Both the position numbers and the translations under genes were made by a program. From Thiohalocapsa marina (GTDB taxonomy: Bacteria > Pseudomonadota > Gammaproteobacteria > Chromatiales > Chromatiaceae): 49,729 nucleotides of DNA. Location of the stretch: positions 1 to 49,729 of the forward strand of contig NZ_VWXX01000029.1 of assembly GCF_008632335.1 (NCBI RefSeq), given 5' to 3'. Positions 7,079-14,692 of the stretch are shown here, one piece after another (positions within the stretch are counted from its first letter, which is position 1; the number at the start of each line of letters is the position of its first letter). The notes below the pieces were generated by a model that was not told the origin of the DNA, did no database searches, and saw only the letters and a program-made list of their open reading frames with translations.

Positions 7079-7651
7079 TCAGATCCGACCCTCCTTGGCC
7101 AGTGACACCGCGCCATCGCGGCCCACCACCAGATGGTCCAGCACGCGGATATCGAACAGCATCAGGACCTCGCTCAGCCGTTTAGTGATCGCCACATCCG
7201 CTGTGCTCGGCGTCGGGTCACCACTTGGATGATTGTGTACTATCAAGCACGCTGCAGCGTTGCGTCGCAACGCCTCCTGCGCAACCACGCGCGGATGCAC
7301 GCTGCAGCCATCAAGGGTGCCCTGGAACAGTTCCACCATCTCAATCAATCGATGGCGTGTGTCCAGGAAGGCGCACAGGAAGATCTCCCGCGGCTCGCGC
7401 GCCAGGCGCAGGCGAAAATACTGCAGACTCGTCGTGGGATCGGACATGACCGTATAGCTGACCCTGGGCTCCAGAACCTGCAGGGCGAGTTGGATCACGC
7501 TGTCCTGCTCGCGATCGCTCAGGTCAGCTGCCGCCAAGGCTGCAAAGCGGTCGGCGACCTTGGTCGTGTCGCCCACGTTGGCGTCCAGCACGCCGGGCTC
7601 GCACAGATCGGAACGGATCGGGTCGGCTTGGAACAGATCGGATTGGCGCAT
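7079..7651 (-). CDS. radC: RadC-family JAB/MPN-domain protein
   Basis: The 190-residue protein has the RadC (YeeS-type) JAB metalloprotease-like domain: EMVELFQGTLDG supplies the Glu and HNHPSGDPTPSTAD (around residue 142) the H-x-H...D zinc ligands, followed by LSEVLMLFDIRVLDHLVVG. It lacks the N-terminal HhH segment of chromosomal RadC, as is usual for copies on ICEs and phages. The role in DNA metabolism is unproven in any system; SXT/R391 elements carry one in the same recombination cluster. Start at 7651 follows CTGGAGGCAC, and the hairpin leader lies just before it. Confidence 0.88.
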   Translation of the reverse strand: MRQSDLFQADPIRSDLCEPGVLDANVGDTTKVADRFAALAAADLSDREQDSVIQLALQVLEPRVSYTVMSDPTTSLQYFRLRLAREPREIFLCAFLDTRHRLIEMVELFQGTLDGCSVHPRVVAQEALRRNAAACLIVHNHPSGDPTPSTADVAITKRLSEVLMLFDIRVLDHLVVGRDGAVSLAKEGRI

Positions 7652-7722
7652 GGGATGTGCCTCCAGGACAGCGGGCACACGCCGCTCCCGCACGGGGAGA
7701 GGTGTCCCCGCGGGGTGAATGA
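7652..7722 (-). promoter_or_regulatory. Hairpin leader in front of radC
   Basis: On the sense strand: CACCCC-GCGGGG, then CUCUCCCC, GCGGGAG and the ribosome site GGAGG. It is one of at least seven similar GC-rich leaders upstream of genes in this operon (also 9248, 11682, 14424, 15707, 16818, 17786). Confidence 0.6.
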
Positions 7723-7781
7723 AACGCCGCCAACCGCGGCGGCAAGTTATTGACGATCAGGGTTGTCGAATCACGATGCAC

Positions 7782-8870
7782 TCAGGCCGCGATGGCCTGA
7801 CAAAACGGGTTTCGCTGCAGCCAGACATCGGCCCAGTCGATCCCCTTGGCATCGGCCGGGATCGGTGCAGCGGGCAGGGCAATGCGGACCAGGCAACGAT
7901 CCGCGAGCCGGTCACGCAGCGCCTCGGCGGCCGTGAGACCCGCCCCAGAGCGATCCTTGTCGGCCCAGAGTGTGAGCCGCTCGATCCGCGCAGGTGGCTG
8001 AAAGCGTGCCAGCAGCGTCGCCGAGGAACAGGCCCAGACCGGCTCCCCGGTCATCGCCTGCACGGCGAGTGCCGTCTCGATCCCCTCGGCGACACCCAGC
8101 GTCGTTTCCGCCCGGCAGAGCCGGATCGCGCCACCGGCGAGGGTGGCCGTGCCCGCATGCGGCATCAGCTTCTTCGGTGCGACCACCGGCGCCTTGCCGG
8201 CACCATCCGCCCGCAGATAGGTGCGATGCAGCGACACCGCCCGGCCATCGGCGGAGCAGACCCGCGCCAGCATGGCCGGAAAACGCCCCAGGCACTGTGG
8301 TTTGCCATGGACATCCCAAGACCAGTAGGGCAGGGCCGGATGCAGCCGGATCACACGCGCATCGAGCCCAGCGGCGTCCAGGCCACGTCCAGCCAGATAG
8401 CACCGCAATGGCGCGGCGTGTGGATGCTGGGGTGGCAGCGCCTCCGCCCAGAGTCGATGCAGTGCGATCGTTGCCTTGCCGGGATCGATTGAATGCGTCA
8501 ATCGCTGCGCAGGTCGTGCAGTGATCGGCACGGGCACAAGCCGTCCGCCGGTCAGTCCAAACACGCCGGCCGTCTGCCGCAGCGCCTCGGGAAACGACCA
8601 GCCGAACAGCCACTGCAGCAGGGCCAGCCCATCGGGAAAGGCCCCGCAGGTGGCGCAGATACCGCCGCCGGTGGCATCGACATCGGCGAACAGCCGAAAG
8701 CCGTCGCCGCGATGGGAGCCAGGGCGTGGGCCATGCACTGGGCAGGGCACATGCCGACCCGGCTGTTGCAGGGCCGGTCCCAGCACATCGCCGGCCAGTG
8801 CCGAGAGCACCGCGAGCCAACCGGTTTGGCGGATAGCGGAACGGACATCCGCCGCTTGGATAGGTGACAT
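7782..8870 (-). CDS. Toprim-domain DNA primase-like protein with N-terminal zinc finger
   Basis: 362 residues from ATG 8870 (GAGGAG 8 nt upstream). The N-terminal third holds a CHC2-like zinc finger (CPVHG...ICATCG, about residues 42-80), as in DnaG and P4/phage primases. The C-terminal part is a Toprim domain: GVAEGIETALA (catalytic Glu, near residue 262) and LWADKDRSGAG (DxD, near 304). Between them lies the Pro/Leu-rich linker domain common to the ICE/phage primase-helicase family (DUF7146 type). No helicase Walker motifs, so it is primase only. It would prime synthesis on transferred or excised single-stranded element DNA. It lies between radC and the small gene at 9014. Confidence 0.82.
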   Translation of the reverse strand: MSPIQAADVRSAIRQTGWLAVLSALAGDVLGPALQQPGRHVPCPVHGPRPGSHRGDGFRLFADVDATGGGICATCGAFPDGLALLQWLFGWSFPEALRQTAGVFGLTGGRLVPVPITARPAQRLTHSIDPGKATIALHRLWAEALPPQHPHAAPLRCYLAGRGLDAAGLDARVIRLHPALPYWSWDVHGKPQCLGRFPAMLARVCSADGRAVSLHRTYLRADGAGKAPVVAPKKLMPHAGTATLAGGAIRLCRAETTLGVAEGIETALAVQAMTGEPVWACSSATLLARFQPPARIERLTLWADKDRSGAGLTAAEALRDRLADRCLVRIALPAAPIPADAKGIDWADVWLQRNPFCQAIAA

Positions 8871-9013
8871 CACAGACTCCTCTGTCGCATCCAAGTGGAC
8901 CGTCGTCAGAACAGTCCCACTCAGACCAAGGAATGGCAGTGTGAAAGGGCGCCCGGAGCAGGGACCATGCTCGCGATGGAGCACAGCCACTGCAGCGGGC
9001 GTTGTGCGTCGGC

Positions 9014-9247
9014 TCAGGCCAATGCAGGCAGCGGACGGGCAAACCGTCTGCGCCGCGCAAGCACCTGACGGGTGCGGGTCTCGTCGATGAGCAGCCGGTA
9101 GACGGCCTTCACCAGCGAGCGGCTCTCGCGATCCGATGGCGAGGCCATCAGCTCGAAGATCACGGCCTTGGCGTCGGCCAGTTCGGCATCACTGGCGGTG
9201 TCGAGGAAGGTGTCGAGGGTGTTCCAGAACTCACGATTCAGGCGCAT
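9014..9247 (-). CDS. Small hypothetical protein
   Basis: 77 residues from ATG 9247, MRLNREFWNTLDTFLDTASD to a basic end RQVLARRRRFARPLPALA. Mostly helical by composition; acidic N-terminal half, strongly basic C-terminal half, so it may bind nucleic acid. GGGAG precedes the start. A long hairpin leader lies upstream (9248-9540). It overlaps no other convincing frame and belongs to the recombination operon by position. Not recognised. Confidence 0.6.
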   Translation of the reverse strand: MRLNREFWNTLDTFLDTASDAELADAKAVIFELMASPSDRESRSLVKAVYRLLIDETRTRQVLARRRRFARPLPALA

Positions 9248-9320
9248 GGTGTGTCTCCCAAAGTAAACGGGGAGACACATCCCCGGCGGGGAGGTGATCT
9301 CCCCTTGGGGTGGTTGAAAG
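9248..9320 (-). promoter_or_regulatory. Hairpin leader in front of the 77-residue protein gene
   Basis: Sense-strand order: ACCCCAAGGGGAG, CCUCCCC, GCCGGGG, GUGUCUCCCC, then GGGAGA and AUG. Adjacent C-runs and G-runs can pair in alternative, mutually exclusive ways. Best preserved of the leader family together with 17786-17850. Confidence 0.65.
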
Positions 9321-9443
9321 CCGCGCGCAGGCGGCAGGGTGAAAGGACGCGATTGACAAGCCCCGAACGGGGTGGCGACGCAGGGCGTCTTCGGTCGCCG
9401 GGTGCGTGATCGGCCGTAGGCGGATCACAGGGAAACTGAGCCC

Positions 9444-9484
9444 TTTCCACGACTGCCGCCTGTCGGGCGCGACAGTCGTGGAAA
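9444..9484. repeat. 12-bp perfect inverted repeat in the long non-coding interval 9321-9752
   Basis: TTTCCACGACTG (9444-9455) pairs with CAGTCGTGGAAA (9473-9484), followed by AAAGACTCG. A matching arrangement (inverted repeat, then or around AAAGACTCG) occurs at 14570-14626. No gene is supported in 9321-9752, which lies downstream of the VWA gene. Confidence 0.8.
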
Positions 9485-9752
9485 AGACTCGGAGCGTCGC
9501 CGTGCGCAGTGCGCAACTGCCGACAGCCGAAACGACGTCGAAGTGAGCTTGCACCGGCGCCCTGTCGCTCGCGACCGAGAAAGCTCGGCCAGTGCCCGAG
9601 GTGTCGTGTCTCATCAGCGACTGCGCAGCAGGTCAGTTGGCAGGCGCCGTAAGCTGGGCAGGTTATCGGCCCCAGATATCCGACCCCGATATCCGACCAG
9701 CAACCCCGCGGAACAGCTCCACGGGATCGCCGGCCGGGTTGGGTCAAGACGC

Positions 9753-11678
9753 TCAGGCCGCGAGCAACAGCTGCTGCGCCGCGCCGAACAGGGCGCGCTT
9801 GAGCTCGGTCACCTCGCTGACGCGCAGTGCCACTGGAAACAGCCACGAGACATCCACATCGATGCCGATGCCGACCGTCTCCAGGTCTGCCGCCCGGCAC
9901 AGACGCAGGATCTCCCTCGTCGAATCGACCTGGTCCGGCTTGCCATCGGTGAGCACCAGGATCACCCGACGGGTCTGCGGGCGCGCGAGCAGATCGGCGG
10001 CGGCGAACCAGAGCGCGCCGGCCATCGGCGTGCTGCCACGCGGCACCTGCAGGAAGGCCCCGGCGCGCGCCCGCGGGCGCTCGCCATGGCGCACCATCAG
10101 CGTGAGCGCATCCGCATGGCCGGCCTCATTGGGAAAGGCCGACACCGCCAGCGACACGCCATGGATGCCATCGAGCGCGAGCGCCAAGGCCAGGGCTGCC
10201 TCCTGTGCGAGCATGCTGCGGGTCTTCAGTGCGCCGTCAGTGCTCCCGCCGGTGCTCCCGTGGACCGTCGCCCCCATGGAGCCGGACAGATCGAGCAGCA
10301 GGTGGAGGGCGGTATTCACCGCGACGCGCTCGCGCTTGCGCGCAAACAGCCGCGGGTCACCCAGTGCGGCCCGATACAGCCGCTTCGGCAGCAGCCGCGG
10401 GCCATCACGCCGCGGCTGCGGGCGGTCCAGGCGCGAGGCCTGCACCCGGCCATGCAAGCGCGCTGTCAGCGCGCGCGAGGTCTGCTGCACCGCCGCGAGC
10501 AGGTGCATGCCCGAGCGGGCATTGCCCGCGAAGGGCTCACCGCGCGGCAGCACGCACTGGCTGGTGCCAGCGCCGGCGTTTGAAAGCAGGTCGCGCACGG
10601 TGCCGAACAGATCACCGGGCAGGTCCGCGGAGGTTGCCGACAGCGCTTGGCGCAATGCCTCCTGCTGGGCGCCCGTCACCGGGCCTTGGTCAGGCGCGGA
10701 CGGGTCCGTTGCCGAAGCCGCCGAGGTCCCCTGATCCTGGGAACGTGCGGAATGTGCCTGGTCAGGAGTCCCCTGTTCAGGCTGGGCCTGTCCGCCCGAG
10801 GTGGCAGCGGCATCACCGCCACCGGTGGCTCCGGCACCGGCGTGCTGACCGTCGGTCCGCGCCATGCGATCGGTGCCAGCGTCGTCGGTCTGCTCAGGGT
10901 CCGTCCCGGCACGCGCGTCGCTCCCGCTCGGTGCGCCCTGCGCCTGCGTTGTCTGACCGCCAGCGTCCGCCTGGTCAGCAGCATCGGTGTCGGTCGGCGG
11001 ATCGCCGCCCGCCTGTTGCGGCGCGGACTGCGGCTCATCCGGTAACGGTTGCTCGGCCTCCAGCAATGCACGGATGCGTCGTGTCAGCGCGACCGCCGCC
11101 TGCGTACTGTCAAGCCGGCCGACCTCCGTCAGCAGCCCCTGCAGCCGGTGCACGTTCGGTGCGGGAAACACTGCACGCAGCACCGTCTCGGCGCGTTGTG
11201 CTTCAGCGGCCAGCGCCGCATAGCCCAGCACCCGATGACGCAGTGCAAGCAGCAGATAGCTGCTCAGGACGGTCCCCGGATGGGCGTTGGCATCCGGGGC
11301 GCTCAGCCCGCCCTGCGCCAGGAGATGCGCGCAGACCGCCTGCAGCGTCTCGCGGGTGCCCGGATAGGGGCCGGCCATGGCCTGCTCGATGCGCACATCC
11401 TCCAGGATGTTCAGGATCTGCGCGCTCAGCGCATCACCGGCGGCCGCGGCAGCGTAGACGGCGAAGTCGGTATGGCGCACATGCGCCGCCTCATGCGCCA
11501 GATAGCCCCAGGCCACCGGCAGCAGCGCGGAGTCGGCGGGCAGGCTCGGCACGACGATGGTCTGCCCATCGGTGCAGGCCGAGGTGCCGCCGACACGCAC
11601 GGCGACGCCGAACTTGCGTCCCAGCGCAGCCGCCACGATCGGCATGGCCCGATGCAGGGTCGAGGGTAAGGTCTTCAT
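9753..11678 (-). CDS. CobT-like protein: HExxH segment, acidic linker and VWA domain
   Basis: 641 residues. An N-terminal region carries HEAAHVRHTDF (about residue 61), an HExxH metallopeptidase-like motif seen in VWA-containing CobT-like proteins. Residues ~200-350 are a low-complexity Gln/Asp/Gly/Thr-rich linker. The C-terminal ~200 residues form a von Willebrand A domain with the MIDAS motif LLLDLSGSMG (near 460), STPMAGALWFAAADL and ILVLTDGKPDQVD. It pairs with the CobS-like ATPase at 13452 as in cobaltochelatase CobST and MoxR/VWA systems, but no cobalamin genes are present; SXT-type ICEs carry such a pair in the recombination cluster with no known role. Two adjacent ATGs (11681, 11678) follow GGGAGACGC; the second has better spacing. 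Confidence 0.82.
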   Translation of the reverse strand: MKTLPSTLHRAMPIVAAALGRKFGVAVRVGGTSACTDGQTIVVPSLPADSALLPVAWGYLAHEAAHVRHTDFAVYAAAAAGDALSAQILNILEDVRIEQAMAGPYPGTRETLQAVCAHLLAQGGLSAPDANAHPGTVLSSYLLLALRHRVLGYAALAAEAQRAETVLRAVFPAPNVHRLQGLLTEVGRLDSTQAAVALTRRIRALLEAEQPLPDEPQSAPQQAGGDPPTDTDAADQADAGGQTTQAQGAPSGSDARAGTDPEQTDDAGTDRMARTDGQHAGAGATGGGDAAATSGGQAQPEQGTPDQAHSARSQDQGTSAASATDPSAPDQGPVTGAQQEALRQALSATSADLPGDLFGTVRDLLSNAGAGTSQCVLPRGEPFAGNARSGMHLLAAVQQTSRALTARLHGRVQASRLDRPQPRRDGPRLLPKRLYRAALGDPRLFARKRERVAVNTALHLLLDLSGSMGATVHGSTGGSTDGALKTRSMLAQEAALALALALDGIHGVSLAVSAFPNEAGHADALTLMVRHGERPRARAGAFLQVPRGSTPMAGALWFAAADLLARPQTRRVILVLTDGKPDQVDSTREILRLCRAADLETVGIGIDVDVSWLFPVALRVSEVTELKRALFGAAQQLLLAA

Positions 11679-11681
11679 CAT

Positions 11682-11760
11682 GCGTCTCCCAGAGATGGAA
11701 CGAGTGCAAAACGGGGGACAGCACGCCCCAAGGGGACGCACTGCCCCCCAGGGGGTTGTG
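11682..11760 (-). promoter_or_regulatory. Hairpin leader in front of the CobT-like gene
   Basis: Sense strand: CAACCCCCUGGGGGG, GCGUCCCCUUGGGGCG, CUGUCCCCCG, then CUCUGGGAGACGC before AUG. Same C-run/G-run order as the other leaders, somewhat longer spacing to the start. Confidence 0.55.
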
Positions 11761-11812
11761 GGAAAAGGCCGTCAGCGCCCCGGCGGGGTCCACTGACGGC
11801 GGTTCGATGGCG

Positions 11813-12985
11813 TCAGAACCAGAAGTCCTGCACGCCGATGGGCTCGGGTGGTCCCGAAGGCGCTGTCGCGGTGACAGGCGCCGCAGCCGACGGCTCGTCG
11901 AACAGATCATCGAAGTCGGTGACCGGCTCGGCCGCGTGCGGGTCCATCGCCAGGGCTGTGTCAGCGTCAGGTCGATGCGCATCGCCCGGATCGGCGCCAC
12001 CGTCGGTCGACGCGTCAGTGTCGGCCTCGGCGTCAGCGTCGGCCACGGCAGCGCGTTGCCCAGCGGCGAGCGCCTGGGCATCGGGCATCAGCTCGCTCAG
12101 GGCGAGGATGCCGGCACCGTGCCGCGCCATGGCCTGCGCATCGCCGACCAGGCGCATCAGCGCCCAGCCTTCGAGAAACAGGCTGCCGCCGATCGGACCG
12201 CTCTGCGGTAGCCGCCTGAGCCAGTCGCGCAGCGCCCGCACCACCGGATCGATCCGATAGTCCGCGAAGCTCAGCGCATTGAGCTTGTCGTAGATGCGCC
12301 GGAAGGTTCCGACCGCCCGCTGCGACAACCCATCGCGCCCCAGGAACGATTGCTCCAGGCTGCGCGCGACCTGCTCGACCTCCGAGAAGATGGTCTCGCC
12401 GACCGCGGCCAGATCCTCTGCCAGCGTGTCCTCGGCAACCATCTCCGCAGTCTCGATCCTGAGGGCCAGCACGCGAAAGCGCAGTTGCCCGCGCACCACC
12501 TCGACCGGATCGATGGCGTTGCGAATCGCCTGCTCCCAGGTGGGATAAGCCGCGCACCAGGCATCGATGTGGCGGTCGTAGTCGGCGAGGAAGTCCTCGG
12601 CCGCCGTGCGCGCCTCGGCAGTGATGGCCGTGGCCTCGGCCAGCACCGCGGCGGCATGGGTGTTGGGCACCAGATAGCCGCTCAGAAACCGCGTGCCGAC
12701 CGCCAGCAACAGCCGCTCGATGTGACGGCGCTTGCGGTGAAACACCCGCAGCGCATCCGGGTCGCAGACCTTCTTGCTCCCCAGCGAGACCAAGCCGTCG
12801 GGCGGCAGGGCGGCGCCCATGCGCAGGTCCTCCGGGCGCAGCTTCTTGCGCCCCGACCAGATGTGATAGTCGATCAGAAACAGCGTCATGGCGTTGGTCA
12901 GACGCAGTCGCTGTGCGGGTTGCTCCGGATGCATGCCGGAATCCATCTCGGTCCCTGCCAGGGACTCGGTCGTGTCAGTTGTCAT
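11813..12985 (-). CDS. DUF3150-family protein
   Basis: 390 residues from ATG 12985 (GAGGAG 8 nt upstream). It contains LTNAMTLFLIDYHIWSGRKK, LRPEDLRMGAALPPDGLVSL and GSKKVCDPDALRVFHRKRRH, the conserved N-terminal block of the DUF3150 family, then a long helical region and an acidic, Asp/Ala-rich tail. DUF3150 proteins sit beside MoxR/CobS ATPases and VWA proteins on ICEs and phages; function unknown. The very end is GVQDFWF. The upstream WGR protein ends DDFWF and the exonuclease TDFFF, so the tails may share a binding partner. It lies between the CobT-like and WGR genes. The frame is open further upstream to 13558, but that part overlaps the WGR gene. Confidence 0.78.
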   Translation of the reverse strand: MTTDTTESLAGTEMDSGMHPEQPAQRLRLTNAMTLFLIDYHIWSGRKKLRPEDLRMGAALPPDGLVSLGSKKVCDPDALRVFHRKRRHIERLLLAVGTRFLSGYLVPNTHAAAVLAEATAITAEARTAAEDFLADYDRHIDAWCAAYPTWEQAIRNAIDPVEVVRGQLRFRVLALRIETAEMVAEDTLAEDLAAVGETIFSEVEQVARSLEQSFLGRDGLSQRAVGTFRRIYDKLNALSFADYRIDPVVRALRDWLRRLPQSGPIGGSLFLEGWALMRLVGDAQAMARHGAGILALSELMPDAQALAAGQRAAVADADAEADTDASTDGGADPGDAHRPDADTALAMDPHAAEPVTDFDDLFDEPSAAAPVTATAPSGPPEPIGVQDFWF

Positions 12986-13065
12986 CGGAGACTCCTCGCG
13001 GAGCGGCACTGGGACGCCAGGCGGCAGGCCAGACGTCGCGGCACCGACCCGTCGGTTGGGATTGC

Positions 13066-13455
13066 TCAGAACCAGAAGTCGTCCCGGCCGGCGGCGATGC
13101 CGGACAGATCGACCGGTGGGAGAGGCGTTGTCGGGGGCGCGTTGGCCGCCGCGCTGAAGTGCGGCGTCTGCTGTCGGCTTGAGGCGTCCTGCGGGCGCAC
13201 AAACGGCTGAAGCACCCCCTCGTGCAGCACGGCATCGCCGAGGAGCCGATAGCCCTTGTGCTGCTTCTGCAATGCACGGCGCTCGATCAGCGGACCCTCG
13301 CGGGGCGGATAGACCCGCCGCTGCGCACGTGTGCCGCTGCGGCCCCAGGCCACCTCGACGCCGCCCGTGGGCAGGCGTCGCCAGGCCCAGTCCTTGGCGC
13401 TGCCATCGGCATGGGTGAAGCGATACAGGGTCCAGCGCGGAGCCTCGGCGCTCAT
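13066..13455 (-). CDS. WGR-like domain protein
   Basis: 129 residues. The N-terminal ~70 residues (WTLYRFTHADGSAKDWAWRR, EVAWGRSGTRAQ) match the WGR fold, a small nucleic-acid-linked domain found in PARPs and bacterial MolR-type proteins (W-G-R-x-G-T-x-x-Q signature). The rest is Pro/Ala-rich linker ending AAGRDDFWF. Start ATG (13453-13455) overlaps the CobS-like stop (13452-13454) in an ATGA, so the two are translationally coupled. It probably recognises DNA ends or structures for this module (inference). Its C-terminal tail is shared with the DUF3150 and exonuclease proteins. Confidence 0.7.
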   Translation of the reverse strand: MSAEAPRWTLYRFTHADGSAKDWAWRRLPTGGVEVAWGRSGTRAQRRVYPPREGPLIERRALQKQHKGYRLLGDAVLHEGVLQPFVRPQDASSRQQTPHFSAAANAPPTTPLPPVDLSGIAAGRDDFWF

Positions 13456-14423
13456 GCCGGCGCACCCCACAAGGCCCCGAGCACATCGGCGGCGATGCGG
13501 TGGATTGCCGCGCGCTCCTCCGCCGCAGCGCGGGCCGTGAGTGCCTGATCGAGCGCATAGGCGAGCGGATTCGGCGCGCCCTTGAAGGTCACCGTCAGTC
13601 GCGCCCAGCGCACCAGCGCACGCGTGGAGAGCGTCAGCGTCAGCTCCCCGCCCGCGGGCTGGGCCATGCCGTCGGGCGACTGCTCGCCGAGAAACAGCCG
13701 CCGCACCTCGTTGGCGACGACGATCAGCTTCTCGGCGATCTCCCGTGGCAGCTCCGGCACCAGCGCATCGAGCAGCGACTGCTCCACCGCCGCCTCCGGA
13801 TAGCTCACCGTGAGCACGCGAAAGCGGTCGAGAAAGGCCAGGTTCTGCCGCAGCACGCCCTGATAGAGGCCCGTCGCATCGCCGGCGCCGGCACTGTTGC
13901 CGGTGGCGATGACACGGAACTTGGGGTGCGCTCGGATCAGCTCGCCGCCGTTCTGGGCGATCGTCAGCGGCGCGCCCTCGACGATGTCGTTGAGGCCGGC
14001 CAGCTCGGCGGGGTCCATCAGATCGATCTCGTTGAGGATCAACAGATGGCCCTCGCGTGCGGCCACGGCGAGCGGGCCATGCACGAAGACCGTGCCGCCC
14101 GCGATCAGCTGAAAGCCGCCGAGCAGGTCACCGAGCTCCATGCGCCCGTGACAGCTCACCTCCTGCACCGGCCAGTGCAGCCGGGCGGCGATCTGGCGCA
14201 CCAGCGAGGTCTTGCCGCAGCCGGTTGGGCCGGTCAGCAACAGGCCGTCGCCTTCGGCGGCGCGCAGAAAGGCCAGCACGGCATTGAGCCCCTGGCGAAA
14301 CACATAGGGCTGCGTCACCGGCACCTGCGGATGGCCGGTGTCGGCGAAACCCTCGATGCTGAGCCCACGCGGGGCCTTGACGTCGAAGGTGCTCGCCACA
14401 TCGAAGCGTTGGGTGGTGGACAT
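13452..14423 (-). CDS. CobS/MoxR-like AAA+ ATPase
   Basis: 323 residues from ATG 14423 (GAGGAG about 10 nt upstream). Walker A GPTGCGKTS near residue 67, Walker B LLILNEIDLMDPAEL, sensor 1 RVIATGNSAG, and the arginine-containing FLDRFRVLTVSYPEA segment: a complete AAA+ module of the MoxR/CobS clade. Such ATPases work with VWA partners to remodel or load cofactors on other proteins. Here the partners would be the CobT-like, DUF3150 and WGR proteins of the same run. SXT/R391 ICEs label this gene cobS; it is not a cobalamin gene by context. Ends by ATGA overlap with the WGR gene. Confidence 0.88.
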   Translation of the reverse strand: MSTTQRFDVASTFDVKAPRGLSIEGFADTGHPQVPVTQPYVFRQGLNAVLAFLRAAEGDGLLLTGPTGCGKTSLVRQIAARLHWPVQEVSCHGRMELGDLLGGFQLIAGGTVFVHGPLAVAAREGHLLILNEIDLMDPAELAGLNDIVEGAPLTIAQNGGELIRAHPKFRVIATGNSAGAGDATGLYQGVLRQNLAFLDRFRVLTVSYPEAAVEQSLLDALVPELPREIAEKLIVVANEVRRLFLGEQSPDGMAQPAGGELTLTLSTRALVRWARLTVTFKGAPNPLAYALDQALTARAAAEERAAIHRIAADVLGALWGAPA

Positions 14424-14496
14424 GCGTCGCGCTCCTCTCAAACAGGGGAGACGCCGATCCCCCGCGGGGAGTGCATCTCCCCAGGGGGTTGAATGA
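14424..14496 (-). promoter_or_regulatory. Hairpin leader in front of the CobS-like gene
   Basis: Sense strand: CAACCCCCUGGGGAG, GCACUCCCCGCGGGGG, GCGUCUCCCC, then GAGAGGAG and AUG. Member of the repeated leader family. Confidence 0.65.
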
Positions 14497-14569
14497 AGGC
14501 AGCCAAAAACTGCCGGGTGAAAGGTCGGGTCTTGTCAGGCGCTCCGACGGGCGCACGGGGAAACCGTTG

Positions 14570-14626
14570 CGGTCTGCCGCAGGAGACCGAGGCTCATAAA
14601 GACTCGCTCCCCTGAGGCAGACCGCC
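14570..14626. repeat. Inverted repeat GCGGTCTGCC...GGCAGACCGC in the interval 14497-14692
   Basis: Perfect 10-bp arms at 14570-14579 and 14617-14626 with AAAGACTCG (14599-14607) in the loop. The same nonamer follows the inverted repeat at 9444-9484, so the two non-coding intervals appear related. No gene is supported here. Confidence 0.75.
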
Positions 14627-14692
14627 TGCCCGGAGGCAGGACGGCCTGTTTGGGTCTCAGGTTTTTAGGGTTCAGGGTTCAGCGCACAGGCG

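Noticed and set aside
13000-13558. N-terminal extension of the DUF3150 protein to 581 residues
   Set aside because: The extension overlaps the well-supported WGR gene; a good ribosome site and the conserved N-terminus place the start at 12985.
9753-14423. Cobalamin cobaltochelatase genes cobS/cobT
   Set aside because: Motifs fit CobS/CobT-like proteins, but the context is a recombination cluster, there is no cobN or other cob gene, and SXT-type elements carry the same pair.
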